A stretch of 64,000 nucleotides of DNA from Rhodobacteraceae bacterium Araon29 (GCA_039640505.1 CP046865.1:2099501-2163500), one strand, 5' to 3'; shown: positions 16,985-26,979, numbered from the stretch's first letter. Notes: generated by a model not told the origin, from the letters alone. Numbers and translations: made by a program.

Positions 16985-19798
16985 ATGTTCATAGAAAATA
17001 TCATAAACAAAACTGTAAGCTCTGAACTCTTAGAAGGAACTGAAATTAACGATAGTATCACCGGCCTAGAGGGCGATGATACGCTTTTGGGCCATGGCGG
17101 CAATGATAACCTAAACGGTGGCCAAGGAGACGATCAGCTATTTGGTGGCATCGGCGACGATACCCTGATTGGCGGAGCTGGAGCAGATCTACTTGACGCT
17201 GGCGGCAATAGCTATTGGGGTGATACTGCATCTTATCAGGGATCAGATGCGGCTGTGACGATTAGTTTGACCGATGGCACCGCGTTCGGCGGACATGCGG
17301 AAGGCGATACGCTCATCTCAATCGAGAATATTTCTGGCAGTGAGTTCAATGACCATCTGACCGGAAATAACCAGAAAAATATTTTAAGCGGCAACAACGG
17401 CGATGACGTTATAGTTGGTCTTGGTGGCAGCGATTGGCTTCAAGGCGGCGGCGGCAATGACCAGATTTTCGGTGGGGATGGCAACGATGGTCTATTTGGT
17501 GGCGCGGACGACGACTTCTTGCTTGGTGGGGCTGGAGCAGACCATATTGACGGCGGCAGCAGTATCTATGGCTCTTTAGGGGATACTGCATCTTATCAGG
17601 GATCAGATGCGGCTGTGACGATTAGTTTGACTGATGGCACCGCGTCCGGCGGACATGCGGAAGGCGATACACTCATCTCAATCGAGAATCTGACAGGCAC
17701 AGAATTTGGCGATTATCTTGTCGGCAATAACGCGCGCAACGAATTTATCGGCTTTGCAGGGGATGACACACTTTTGGGGCTGGACGGCGATGACAGCCTA
17801 GTCGGCGGTGATGGAAATGACCAGCTTTTTGGAGGAGAAGACACCGACATCCTTATTGGTGGAGCTGGAGCAGACCTACTAGACGGTGGCAGCAATGATC
17901 GCTATTGGGGGGATACTGCATCTTACCATGGGTCAAATGCCGCTGTGACGATTAGTTTGACGGATGGCACCGCGTCCGGCGGACATGCGGAAGGCGATTG
18001 GCTCATCTCAATCGAAAATCTGACAGGTACAGAATTTGGCGATTATCTTGTCGGCAATGACACGCGCAACGAGCTTTTCAGCTTGGCAGGGGATGACACG
18101 CTTTTAGGGCTGGACGGCGATGACAGCCTAGAAAGCGGCGATGGAAATGACCAGCTATTTGGTGGCACGGGCAGCGACTTCTTGATTGGTGGGGCTGGAG
18201 CAGACCGACTTGACGGCGGCGGCAATAGCGCGTGGGGGGATACTGCACTTTATCAGGGATCAGATGCGGCTGTGACGATTAGTTTGACGGATGGCACCGC
18301 GTCCGGCGGACATGCCGAAGGCGATACGCTGCTCTCAATCGAGAATATTTCTGGCAGTGGGTTCAATGACCATCTGACCGGAAATAACCAGAAAAACCAG
18401 CTGAGTGGCGGTTTGGGCGATGACATTATGGTTGGTCTTGGTGGAAACGACTGGATTCAAGGCGGCGATGGAAATGATCAAATTTTCGGCGGGGATGGCA
18501 ACGACAAGCTCAGTGGCCACAATGGTGCAGATACCATTGATGGCGGCGAAGGGGTGGATGAAGTGAACTATTCTATGAGCTATACTGGCGTGAATGTTAA
18601 CTTGGAAACCGGCATTGGATCAGGCGGAACTGCCGAAGGGGACAGATTGATAAATATTGAGGTTATTCGCGGGACCTATCGCAATGATATGCTGACCGGA
18701 GATGCAGGATATAACCGCATCTATGGATCCAATGGTGATGATAAAATTAAAGGTGGCGGTGGATCAGACCATCTTTACGGGCAGCAAGGTAACGATACCG
18801 TTTTCGGCGGTGATGGAAATGACACCATTGAAGCTGGTGATGGGTTTGACGCTCTTTATGGCGGCGCAGGCATCGATCTTCTTAAATATGGTTTGAGTGA
18901 AAGCGGTATAACGGTCAACCTTCAGTCTCAAACCATCTCGGGCGGGATTGCCAATGGCGACATAATCAGCGGGTTTGAGAATGTCTCGCTTAGTTCGAAC
19001 TCAAGCAATACGAATGATGGAAATCATCACATCACCGGCAGCAGCCAAGACAATGAACTGCGGGCAGGCTATGGTGATGACACTGTTTTGGGTGATCAGG
19101 GCAATGATCTGATTTTCGGTGCAGCCGGTGAAGATTGGCTGCATGGGGGCAAAGGGCAAGACTGGATTCATGGCGGCCTAGGCGCCGACACGATCCTGGG
19201 GGGATCACAAAATGATGAAATTTATGGCTACGATGGTGATGATTTTCTCTATGGTCATAAGCACGCTGATACGATTTTTGGCGAGGATGGAAATGACTAT
19301 GTGAATGGCGGCACCCACAATGACGCTGTTTATGGCGGTGCTGGCAACGATAAGGTTGTTGGCGGAGGCGGAAATGATCAAGTAAGCGGAGATGACGGCG
19401 ACGATATTTTATTGGGTCAGCACGGGGATGACGTACTGTTTGGCGGCAATGGAAATGATACCATCAAAGGTGGCCATGGCGAAGATCAAGTCGAGGGCGG
19501 CACAGGAAATGACATTATTTCTGGCGGCGCAGGATCAGATACTTTCATTTTCAAAAAGAGTTTCGGCCATGACAGGATCAAAGATTTTGATGGCAATAGC
19601 CCCAGCCATGATCGGATCGACCTTTCGGAATTTGGTTTTGAAAATTTCTTGGACATGCGCAGTTCCGTGGATATAGCTCAGTTTGGCAAGTCGACTGTCT
19701 TGTACTTTGATGAAGAAAACACAATCACTCTAGTTAAAACCTCTCTGCAGGAGCTTGATGACGATTATTTCGTCTATAACGATTTAATGGTCGCGTAA
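16985..19798 (+). CDS. RTX calcium-binding repeat protein, probably secreted by a type I system
   Basis: About 937 acidic residues made almost wholly of haemolysin-type nonapeptide repeats (GGxGxDxLx) that form calcium-bound parallel beta rolls. Between blocks of nonapeptides lie recurring linkers starting GDTASYQGSDAAVTISL and ending EGDTLISIEN. The C terminus (about 860-937) resembles RTX proteins exported by ABC-type I secretion, ending in an acidic and hydrophobic tail. No enzymatic or adhesion domain is visible. No type I secretion genes lie nearby. The ATG at 16985 follows GGGGAAAAGCC; a TTG at 16937 would add 16 residues. Confidence 0.88.
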   Translation: MFIENIINKTVSSELLEGTEINDSITGLEGDDTLLGHGGNDNLNGGQGDDQLFGGIGDDTLIGGAGADLLDAGGNSYWGDTASYQGSDAAVTISLTDGTAFGGHAEGDTLISIENISGSEFNDHLTGNNQKNILSGNNGDDVIVGLGGSDWLQGGGGNDQIFGGDGNDGLFGGADDDFLLGGAGADHIDGGSSIYGSLGDTASYQGSDAAVTISLTDGTASGGHAEGDTLISIENLTGTEFGDYLVGNNARNEFIGFAGDDTLLGLDGDDSLVGGDGNDQLFGGEDTDILIGGAGADLLDGGSNDRYWGDTASYHGSNAAVTISLTDGTASGGHAEGDWLISIENLTGTEFGDYLVGNDTRNELFSLAGDDTLLGLDGDDSLESGDGNDQLFGGTGSDFLIGGAGADRLDGGGNSAWGDTALYQGSDAAVTISLTDGTASGGHAEGDTLLSIENISGSGFNDHLTGNNQKNQLSGGLGDDIMVGLGGNDWIQGGDGNDQIFGGDGNDKLSGHNGADTIDGGEGVDEVNYSMSYTGVNVNLETGIGSGGTAEGDRLINIEVIRGTYRNDMLTGDAGYNRIYGSNGDDKIKGGGGSDHLYGQQGNDTVFGGDGNDTIEAGDGFDALYGGAGIDLLKYGLSESGITVNLQSQTISGGIANGDIISGFENVSLSSNSSNTNDGNHHITGSSQDNELRAGYGDDTVLGDQGNDLIFGAAGEDWLHGGKGQDWIHGGLGADTILGGSQNDEIYGYDGDDFLYGHKHADTIFGEDGNDYVNGGTHNDAVYGGAGNDKVVGGGGNDQVSGDDGDDILLGQHGDDVLFGGNGNDTIKGGHGEDQVEGGTGNDIISGGAGSDTFIFKKSFGHDRIKDFDGNSPSHDRIDLSEFGFENFLDMRSSVDIAQFGKSTVLYFDEENTITLVKTSLQELDDDYFVYNDLMVA
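17220..18360 (+). repeat. Tandem in-frame modules inside the RTX gene
   Basis: A segment beginning GATACTGCATCTTATCAGG recurs at about 17220, 17581, 17910 and 18240, giving spacings near 360, 330 and 330 bp. The nucleotide identity between copies is high across the linker and lower in the nonapeptide parts. This indicates recent unequal exchange or duplication, with each module being about 110-120 residues. Confidence 0.85.
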
Positions 19799-19810
19799 GA
19801 CGAGCGCTTG

Positions 19811-19885
19811 ACTGCAATCTCAATCTAGACAAGTCCATGCGCTAGCTCGTGGGCGATAGCGTCAAACTCGAATTGAGGTTGCAGT
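19811..19885. terminator. Inverted repeat after the RTX gene
   Basis: ACTGCAATCTCAAT at 19811-19824 pairs with ATTGAGGTTGCAGT at 19872-19885, 14 bp with one G-U. It lies 12 bp after the RTX stop. The loop is about 47 nt and there is no clean T run, so it may stabilise the mRNA end rather than be a classical terminator. Confidence 0.45.
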
Positions 19886-19997
19886 TTCGTAAGCGGTTTT
19901 ACATTGATTATCAAAGCAGCTGACCAAAATTGACTCCATTAGAAAGCTAAATCCCTATCTTTGTCGGGCCAAATTATTTTTCCACGCTCTAGCAATC

Positions 19998-20294
19998 CTA
20001 AACGTTGGTATTAATGCGGCTATAAGTAAGTCCACCAGCACCGTCTGTTCCGGTGATTTCAATTATCACACCCAAACCTGAAATGCGCTCGTATTCAACA
20101 GCGCGGGCTTGATTTTTCCAAGAATTACATGTGGCTGCAAAACCATATAATCCATCCTCACGAAATTGAGTGTTAAATCCTGTCAGCTGCTCACCAACAC
20201 ATGTTTGAGCGACAAGCTGACGGACCTGAGACTCTGAAAACCCAGCGCGATGAAATCCACCTGATATTATACCATCTGAGACGCGTGCTGAAAA
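19998..20294 (-). pseudogene. 3' remnant of an unidentified gene
   Basis: On the minus strand an open frame of about 98 codons follows directly after the desaturase stop codon, ends at a TAG (19998-20000), and has no start codon near its beginning. The translation looks protein-like: it contains QVRQLVAQTCVGEQL, a Cys in AATCNSW and a regular C-terminal strand pattern (GVIIEITGTDGAGGLTYSRI). It is likely the C-terminal part of a small, possibly exported protein whose 5' end was lost when the desaturase gene came to lie beside it. I do not recognise the family. Confidence 0.4.
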
Positions 20295-21188
20295 TCACTT
20301 AGATTTGAAGTCTTTTATATAAGCTCGGGCAAATTCGGTGTATCCACTGGAAGTCACCTGTAAATGCCGCGCCATCAACCGGTGTAACGCCGGCAGGCTG
20401 TGAAACGGGACATTGGGAAACACATGGTGTTCGGTGTGATAGGGCATATTCCAGGCGATAAATCGGATCAGCCGATTGGTGAATGTGGTGCGCGTATTTT
20501 CAAACATATTGGCGATAAAGGCGCAGCGGCCGTGCTCTGCGAGCAAATAGAGCCGTAAAAACGGAAAACCGGCGGCCAAAGGCAATAGCCAAATTAGTAT
20601 GACCCTTGGCTCAAACCATAGGGCCACCGCAGCCACTATATAGATCAGCAACATAAAACGCGCCTCGCGTTGGATTTTTGGGCGCGCTGAGGCTGGAATA
20701 TATCCCGCAAACTCTTGGGAAAACGCATTTTGCCAAAGCACAGAGGCTTTAGCGCTCCAATATGGAACCGTACTTAAGTGCCAGATAAGATCGCGCCGGC
20801 TCTCGGGCTTGCCATCCCCGTCTAACTCGGGGTCATGGCCGGGATCATTTGTGTGTCGGTGATGTGCCAGATGAAAATAGCGAAACCATAAAAACGGCTG
20901 AAATAGAATAACCCCTGTTAGAAATCCAACAGCCGAATTGACCCAACGCGTTTGAAACGGTGTATCATGAGTGCATTCATGTTGCAGGGTAAAGGTAAAC
21001 GCCAGCAAAATGGCCAAAGCCACAAAAGCTAACGGCCAAAACGGGGCAAGCTGCCATAGCCAGATGGCGCATCCAATCGTTAACGCCGTATAGATCGCAA
21101 GATGCGCAAGTCCTTTTCGGTTTGATTTTTTTGTTAAACTGACCTTATCCGCAGGTGATAAGCTTTGCATAAATGCCTTGTGATCCAT
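20295..21188 (-). CDS. Membrane fatty acid desaturase
   Basis: About 297 residues with membrane helices and the three histidine boxes of integral-membrane di-iron desaturases: HECTH near residue 90, HLAHHRHTN near 128 and HTEHH near 252. The family includes acyl desaturases and some carotenoid or sterol oxygenases, so the substrate is not certain. The ATG at 21188 (or GTG at 21191) directly follows the aldo/keto reductase stop, so they are one transcription unit. Confidence 0.85.
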   Translation of the reverse strand: MDHKAFMQSLSPADKVSLTKKSNRKGLAHLAIYTALTIGCAIWLWQLAPFWPLAFVALAILLAFTFTLQHECTHDTPFQTRWVNSAVGFLTGVILFQPFLWFRYFHLAHHRHTNDPGHDPELDGDGKPESRRDLIWHLSTVPYWSAKASVLWQNAFSQEFAGYIPASARPKIQREARFMLLIYIVAAVALWFEPRVILIWLLPLAAGFPFLRLYLLAEHGRCAFIANMFENTRTTFTNRLIRFIAWNMPYHTEHHVFPNVPFHSLPALHRLMARHLQVTSSGYTEFARAYIKDFKSK

Positions 21189-21190
21189 CA

Positions 21191-22144
21191 CTAGATCTTT
21201 CGAACTGCTTCGGGATTATCGGTTGAATAGGGAATTTGCGCCATGTGTTGCCAAAAGTCTTCGGAGATGTCCTGCTCCGCCCAAGCAAGTGTGTTATCAA
21301 TGCTGTGCGGCGATGATGCCCCACATAGAGTGGACGTAATCCGAGGATCACGCAGCGAAAATTGCAGCGCCGCCGCGCCCATATCAATCCCAAAGTCTGC
21401 GCAAAGCTTTTCAATCGCATAGACCGGCTCAAGCGCGTCTTTACTCGCCTCTTGATAGGTGATTTTAGACGTTTGCTGTGGCCCTTTCGCCAGTATGCCG
21501 CCAGCAAACGGCGCGGCGTTGATGATTGCCATACCCTTTGAGGCCGCAAGATCATACATTTCATCCGCCTCGCGGTTGAGCAAGGTAAAGCGGTTGTGGT
21601 TGAGGATCACATCAAAATCCCAATCTCGCAGTAAGGGCAGCATAATATCAATCCGCCCCATAGCTAGGCCAGTGGCTTTGATCAGGCCTTCCTCTTTCAT
21701 GGCAAAAAGCGCATCCAGCGCGCCGCCCTTTCGGGTTACTTCACTGAGATCAGCTGCATATTCTGGATCATGCAAATGCAGGATATCCACCGCGCTCAAA
21801 TGCAGCGCTGTAAGGCTTTCTTCCAAAGAAGCCTGTGCACGATCTGCATCAAACCGGTTTGTATCGGGATCACGGTCAAGCTTGGTAGACAGCAAAAAAC
21901 CTTTCGGCCAGCCCCCATACCGCTGCACTGCGCGCCCGATGCGCGCCTCGCTGTGCCCCTGCCCGTAAATGCGCGAGGTATCAAGCAGGTTCGCAGGGCC
22001 TTGAAAAATTCGGTCAAGTGTCTGCTGCGCGCGCTCTTCCGGCACCCCATAGCCATCAGCATCCAATATATTTCCCAAAGAAGCGGTTCCAAAACTCAGT
22101 TCGGTAAGTTCAATGCCGGTGGTGCCGATTGTGGTTTTTTTCAT
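21191..22144 (-). CDS. Aldo/keto reductase
   Basis: A 317-residue AKR barrel. LSFGTASLGN near the N terminus and LLDTSRIYGQGHSEARIG carry the catalytic Asp and Tyr. The closest annotated relatives of this shape are D-threo-aldose 1-dehydrogenases and pyridoxal 4-dehydrogenases. The start at 22144 has a strong ribosome binding site (AAGGAGAACAG). It is cotranscribed with the desaturase. Confidence 0.85.
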   Translation of the reverse strand: MKKTTIGTTGIELTELSFGTASLGNILDADGYGVPEERAQQTLDRIFQGPANLLDTSRIYGQGHSEARIGRAVQRYGGWPKGFLLSTKLDRDPDTNRFDADRAQASLEESLTALHLSAVDILHLHDPEYAADLSEVTRKGGALDALFAMKEEGLIKATGLAMGRIDIMLPLLRDWDFDVILNHNRFTLLNREADEMYDLAASKGMAIINAAPFAGGILAKGPQQTSKITYQEASKDALEPVYAIEKLCADFGIDMGAAALQFSLRDPRITSTLCGASSPHSIDNTLAWAEQDISEDFWQHMAQIPYSTDNPEAVRKI

Positions 22145-22227
22145 TCTGTTCTCCTTAGTCTTAAACATAGAAGTTGCGGGCATCTGGGCAAAAACATACT
22201 AAAAAACACCCCTGCTGCGAAACTGCT

Positions 22228-23397
22228 TTATCGCCCATCGCGCAAGGCATCTTCGACCAAGCGTTCCATGGTCTCTTGGGTCAAGGGCCTCGGATTGGTT
22301 TCTGCCGCGCTGTCTTTTAGCGCCTTGGCGGCTATCCGCGGCGCGCAATCCTTTGAGGCCCCAATCTCGGTCAGTGTTCTGGGAATATCCAACTCATCAA
22401 GCAGCGCGCATATACGGCCATAAAAAGCATGAAAATCTGTCGCCTGCAATCCCATGGCCTGGGCCATTGGCGCCACTTTGGTTTCAATAGAAGGGGCATT
22501 ATAGCGTAGAACTGAAGGCAAGATGACCGCGTTGGTCAGCCCGTGCTGGGTGTCATATTCTGCCCCCACCATATGCGAAATAGCATGCACTGCCCCTAGC
22601 CCTTTTAAAAACGCAACACCGGCAAGACATGATCCTGTCAACACCGCACCGCGGGCTTCAAGGTTCTCTGGCTCAGCCACCGCCACCGGAAGCCATTGCG
22701 ATACCAACCGCAACCCCTCTAAGGCCATACCATCGCAAAGCGGGTTGAAACACTCAATGCAATAGGCCTCGATCGCATGCACCATCGCGTCAATTCCGGT
22801 CCAAGCGGTTAAATGAGCCGGAAGACCAATGGTAAGCTCGGGATCAAGAATTACCATGGCCGGTTTCAATTCAGGATGCCAGATACACCATTTCATCATC
22901 TGTTTGGTGTCGGTGATCATGGCCGTGCTTTCGGTTTCTGCCCCGGTTCCAGCGGTGGTGGGAATGGTAATCAGTGGCGGAAAAGCGCGATAGTTTGTCA
23001 TATCCGGCGGCTCGGCCCGGGTATCAAACGCCCAGAGATCAGCCTCATTATAGGCCACCAAGGCGATAGCTTTGCCGCCATCCATACCGCTGCCGCCCCC
23101 GATGGCGATCACCCCGTCATGCCCGGCGGCCAGAAACTGTGCTTTGCCGGCAAAAACCTCATCATCGCGTGGATTGGGCGAAATATCTGCATAGAGTGCT
23201 GAGGCCATGCCCGCGTTTGACAAATAGGCCTGTAAATCGGTCAAAAACGGCAAACCAAGGCTGCCATGATCGGTCACAATCAGTGGATTTTTCATACCCG
23301 CTTGCGTACAATGGATTGCGATTTCGCTCAGACGGCCGGGCCCATAGGCAATCGGGACAGGAAACACCCAGTCTTGGGGATCAGTTAAATTTACCAT
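22228..23397 (-). CDS. Iron-containing alcohol dehydrogenase
   Basis: About 389 residues of the group III (Fe-ADH) family. The NAD-binding GGGSGMDGGKAIAL lies near residue 90; metal ligands are in DAMVHAIEAY, SHMVGAEYDTQHGL and neighbouring segments. Substrate cannot be read from sequence. The ATG at 23397 has GGTGGAA upstream. It is on the same strand as the reductase and desaturase and may be transcribed with them. Confidence 0.88.
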   Translation of the reverse strand: MVNLTDPQDWVFPVPIAYGPGRLSEIAIHCTQAGMKNPLIVTDHGSLGLPFLTDLQAYLSNAGMASALYADISPNPRDDEVFAGKAQFLAAGHDGVIAIGGGSGMDGGKAIALVAYNEADLWAFDTRAEPPDMTNYRAFPPLITIPTTAGTGAETESTAMITDTKQMMKWCIWHPELKPAMVILDPELTIGLPAHLTAWTGIDAMVHAIEAYCIECFNPLCDGMALEGLRLVSQWLPVAVAEPENLEARGAVLTGSCLAGVAFLKGLGAVHAISHMVGAEYDTQHGLTNAVILPSVLRYNAPSIETKVAPMAQAMGLQATDFHAFYGRICALLDELDIPRTLTEIGASKDCAPRIAAKALKDSAAETNPRPLTQETMERLVEDALRDGR

Positions 23398-23509
23398 GGT
23401 TCCACCATCAATTTTTTCCACCTTGCGATAGGAAACGAAGCACGCAAAATGTCAAGCAAGTTCAAGACTTTTGCACTGGGGCACTTGACCGGTTTATAGC
23501 TGTAGCGGG

Positions 23510-24181
23510 TTAGCGGGTTGCGCGCCAACCGGCGGCAATGGCTTCTCTTTCCGAACAAAACCAACGTTCGCCTTTTGCCGGGGTAACTTTGGTTCTGCTG
23601 TACCATGCCGAAGCCGGAGTATGATAAATTCGCACCCCTTTGCTATTGATATTGCCTTTGATCACACAGCCCGAAGCAGCCGGTTTTGAATTCTTTGCCC
23701 GTCTATGGCCGGACCTCCAATCCCACGGCGCAGTAAACGCGCCCTGCCATAAGCCTTTTTGCCGGTCTTTGGCCTGACGTTCTTGGGCGAGATAGGCTTT
23801 TGAATACTGCCGATATGCCAGTGCAAAACCATCCGCCACCATACGCGCGTTTAAATCGGTTTGATCCAATGAACAAATCGCCAGATATCTTTGATAGCGA
23901 TCTTTTCCCGTCACAGCGCAACGTATATTTCGGTCACGAATGTACTGGGCCAGACGCGTTTTTGCCGCTGCACCACAGGGCCACGCATCACCTTTCTGAT
24001 CAAAGCAGTTTTGATCTTTTTCCGGGGCGTCAATGCCAAATAGACGAATACGTTTTTGGTTAATCTTAAGACTATCACCATCGGTGACAGTCGCTCGACC
24101 AGAAATAATCTGATCCGCCAAAGCAACATGGAATGGCATCACAGCATAGGCACAAAACAATAACAAAAACAAACAACGCAT
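23510..24181 (-). CDS. Secreted thermonuclease-family protein
   Basis: A 223-residue protein with a signal peptide (residues 1-22, ending near VALADQ) and a staphylococcal-nuclease OB fold: VTDGDSLKI, IRLFGIDAPE and GKDRYQRYLAIC carry the usual Asp, Arg and Glu positions. The C-terminal 55 residues hold a second small domain with paired cysteines (GCVIKGNINSKGVRIYH and ERWFCSEREAIAAGW), a common appendage on alphaproteobacterial SNase proteins. Confidence 0.88.
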   Translation of the reverse strand: MRCLFLLLFCAYAVMPFHVALADQIISGRATVTDGDSLKINQKRIRLFGIDAPEKDQNCFDQKGDAWPCGAAAKTRLAQYIRDRNIRCAVTGKDRYQRYLAICSLDQTDLNARMVADGFALAYRQYSKAYLAQERQAKDRQKGLWQGAFTAPWDWRSGHRRAKNSKPAASGCVIKGNINSKGVRIYHTPASAWYSRTKVTPAKGERWFCSEREAIAAGWRATR

Positions 24182-24384
24182 AGACTTATATTAGTCATTT
24201 TGATAATTTTAACCATCATTTGAAACTCTCATTTTTTATTTTTATTATATCTAATGAGCCATTTACCTAGATTGAACCCGCCTAGTGCACAGATTTTATG
24301 TTCATCTACCATATCTGAGGCGCAGAAAACGCCAAAGTGGTCGTGCCAAAAAAACCACAGGTGACAGCAGCAGCGCGATAATCT

Positions 24385-25398
24385 ATGAATATCATATCGA
24401 CTATTTTAAAAGCCAAACGAGGGCTTAATACCAAATTAGATGGCGGCCCGACAAAGATGAATGAGACGACACCCGAAGAAGAGCTTCAAAACCTAAAAAA
24501 AGAGGTCTCTCGGCTACGACTAGAAGCCAACCTACGCAAGTCCTTGGCCACGCAGTTGGAAAAGCAAAAGAAGGTCGCAGAGGACGCCAAAGCCGAAGCC
24601 ATGACCAAATCGCAACAGTTAGAGGCGGTTTCGGGCCAGTTGGCAAAATATCTTTCACCGCAAATTTACGAATCTATTTTTAGTGGTAAGCAAAATGTCG
24701 AAATCAAAAGCTATCGTAAGAAGCTAACAGTATTTTTTTCTGACATTATAAATTTTACCAATATCTCGGAAACGCTCGAATCCGAAGAGCTTACCGCACT
24801 GCTAAACTTTTATCTCAATGAAATGTCCCAGATTGCGCTTAGTTTTGGTGGCACCATTGATAAATATATCGGCGACGCAGTGATGATTTTCTTTGGCGAC
24901 CCCGAAACACTGGGGATCGAAGAAGACGCCCATAGATGCGTTTCTATGGCCATTGCCATGCAAAAGCGCATGGTGGAATTGCAAGGCTACTGGGGAAAGC
25001 AATTTGGCCTAAAACAAGACCTTCAAATCCGGATTGGAATTAACACAGGTTATTGCACAGTGGGTAATTTTGGCAGTGAAGACCGGCTTGACTATACCGT
25101 GGTGGGCGCCGCTGTAAATTTAGCGTCGCGGCTTGAAGGCGCTGCGCCCGCCTCTTCTATTCTGATATCAGAGGAAACCTTTCTTCAGGTCCAACAGCAT
25201 TTTGACTTTAAAGAGGCCACCGAACTGGAATTAAAGGGCGTTGGCCGCAAGGTGAAATCCTATGAGGTAATGATTGATGATTATGAAGTCAGAAAAATAT
25301 TGAACTTTTCCGGCGACAGCTATGATTTAACAGTTCGCAAAGACCAGCTTGGCGAAAAAGACATTGACGCATTGAAAAAAATCATCTCCGAGCTTTAG
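24385..25398 (+). CDS. Class III adenylate cyclase with N-terminal coiled coil
   Basis: A 337-residue soluble protein. Residues about 30-88 form a charged coiled coil, followed by a class III nucleotide cyclase domain (about 105-295). Metal-binding Asp residues lie in FFSDIINFT and IGDAVMIFFGD; the Lys in DKYIGD and the Asp in LDYTVVGAAVN fit ATP rather than GTP specificity. The transition-state Asn and Arg are in AAVNLASR. There is no membrane or ligand-binding sensor domain, so activity is likely controlled through the coiled coil. A start at the second Met (24457) is possible. Confidence 0.88.
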   Translation: MNIISTILKAKRGLNTKLDGGPTKMNETTPEEELQNLKKEVSRLRLEANLRKSLATQLEKQKKVAEDAKAEAMTKSQQLEAVSGQLAKYLSPQIYESIFSGKQNVEIKSYRKKLTVFFSDIINFTNISETLESEELTALLNFYLNEMSQIALSFGGTIDKYIGDAVMIFFGDPETLGIEEDAHRCVSMAIAMQKRMVELQGYWGKQFGLKQDLQIRIGINTGYCTVGNFGSEDRLDYTVVGAAVNLASRLEGAAPASSILISEETFLQVQQHFDFKEATELELKGVGRKVKSYEVMIDDYEVRKILNFSGDSYDLTVRKDQLGEKDIDALKKIISEL

Positions 25399-25403
25399 CT
25401 CGA

Positions 25404-26804
25404 TCAACGCGGCACTGCTGAAGCCACGGCAAATTCTTGTTCCAACATTTCGGCAAAGGCTAATAGCGCCGCCTCTTGGCGGGGCTGACCGACAATTTGC
25501 AGCCCCACAGGAAGCCCTTGGTTGGTAAACCCGCAGGGCAAGCTAACCACGGGGCAGCCTGTCATTGAAAGTGCAAACGTAATTGCGAACCAATCAATAT
25601 AGGTTTTGCACGGCTGGCCGTCGATTTCGGTCACAAAGGGCTTTTCAACATCAAACGGCGCGACCGAGGTGGTCGGACAGATCAAAAAATCACAGCGCTG
25701 GAAAAAACTCTGCATTTGCAGTGTGATGGATTTGCGGATTTTCTCGGCCGAGATGATCTCTTGGTTGCTGACCTGATGGCCGACCTCTGCATTTTTGACA
25801 ATATCGGGCAGTATGGCATCGCGGTGCTGGGCAAGCAAATCATCAAGCATAGTGGCTATTAAAAGCCCACGCAGGGTATGAAAGCCCTCTAACACACCAG
25901 AAAAGTCGGGAATTTCATCACTAACATCAATGCCAAGGCCGGAAATTTTGGCGCATGCCGTGCGGGCCGTTTGGGCAACTTCGCGCGCCATGGGGACAAT
26001 GCCAAGATCTTCACTAAAGGCCACACGCGTGGGGGCATCAAAGGCTTTCAAATCGGTTACATACGAGCCCAAAGATGTGTGAAACGACAAGGGATCCTGC
26101 GGTGAATACCCCGCGCCGGCATCCAGCATCAGCGCCACATCGCGCACCGAACGCGCCATGGGGCCTTCCACCCAAAGCGTATCAAAAGGTTGCAAGCGCG
26201 TGCCGCGAGGCACGACGCCGGGACTGGGGCGCAGCCCGACGATGTTGTTAAAAGCCGCCGGAGTGCGCAGACTACCCCCAAGGTCATTTCCGGTGGCCAG
26301 CCAAACCTGACCACTGGCGAGGGCTGCAGCAGACCCACCAGACGATCCGCCCACAGTTTTGCTTGGATCAAAGGGATTGCGCGTGACCCCAAACACCGGA
26401 TTGAATGTATGCCCACCGGCCCATTCCGGCACATTTGACTTGGCCACGGGATTGGCACCATTACGTTCCAGTTGGGCAACGGTCGCATCAGAGTGCTGCG
26501 CAACATGCTCTTTGAAAATTGGCGAGCCATATGTTGTCCGCACCCCGCCAAGATCATTGTAATCCTTGACTGCAATGGGCAGCCCCATCAGGCTTTTGGG
26601 GTTTTGCCGCTCAGCAGCCAGATCAAGCCGTTGCGCCCTGTCGCGGGCCCGTTCAAAGGCGCGGATTGGCAAGGCGTTGATCGCCCCGTCCACGTCTTCA
26701 ATGCGCGCAATGGCTGCATCTAGGGCCTCGACAGGTCCAAGCGCGCCACTGCGCAACAAAGAGACCACCTCATGTGCAGGTAATTTCCAAAGTTCTGATA
26801 CCAC
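25404..26804 (-). CDS. Amidase (amidase-signature family)
   Basis: A 466-residue amidase. The Ser-cisSer-Lys triad is visible: Lys in IAVKDYND near residue 79, the cis-Ser in GGSSGGSAAAL near 155 and the nucleophile Ser in GNDLGGSLRTP near 178. The substrate is not predictable. The apparent start is GTG at 26804. It converges with the adenylate cyclase (5 bp between stops). Confidence 0.88.
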   Translation of the reverse strand: MVSELWKLPAHEVVSLLRSGALGPVEALDAAIARIEDVDGAINALPIRAFERARDRAQRLDLAAERQNPKSLMGLPIAVKDYNDLGGVRTTYGSPIFKEHVAQHSDATVAQLERNGANPVAKSNVPEWAGGHTFNPVFGVTRNPFDPSKTVGGSSGGSAAALASGQVWLATGNDLGGSLRTPAAFNNIVGLRPSPGVVPRGTRLQPFDTLWVEGPMARSVRDVALMLDAGAGYSPQDPLSFHTSLGSYVTDLKAFDAPTRVAFSEDLGIVPMAREVAQTARTACAKISGLGIDVSDEIPDFSGVLEGFHTLRGLLIATMLDDLLAQHRDAILPDIVKNAEVGHQVSNQEIISAEKIRKSITLQMQSFFQRCDFLICPTTSVAPFDVEKPFVTEIDGQPCKTYIDWFAITFALSMTGCPVVSLPCGFTNQGLPVGLQIVGQPRQEAALLAFAEMLEQEFAVASAVPR

Positions 26805-26979
26805 AATCCAAACCCCATTTTTAGGAATGATTGTTCAGCTTTGGGTGAAATGAAACCCTTTTTATCATAATCGACAAAGAATTTTTCCCGCGTACAGCGA
26901 CGAAAGTCTTTTGGGATACCAGATGTTAGGGGGGAGAGTGCGCATGATCCGCAATGCCCATCGGCTGCAGATAAGGGGA

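Noticed and set aside
17050-19500. Regular short repeats suggesting a CRISPR array
   Set aside because: The repeats are in-frame GGxGxDxLx nonapeptide codons of an RTX protein with no unique spacers.
21770-22423. A 217-codon frame antisense to the aldo/keto reductase and alcohol dehydrogenase
   Set aside because: It spans two real genes and their gap on the other strand, with no recognisable domain.
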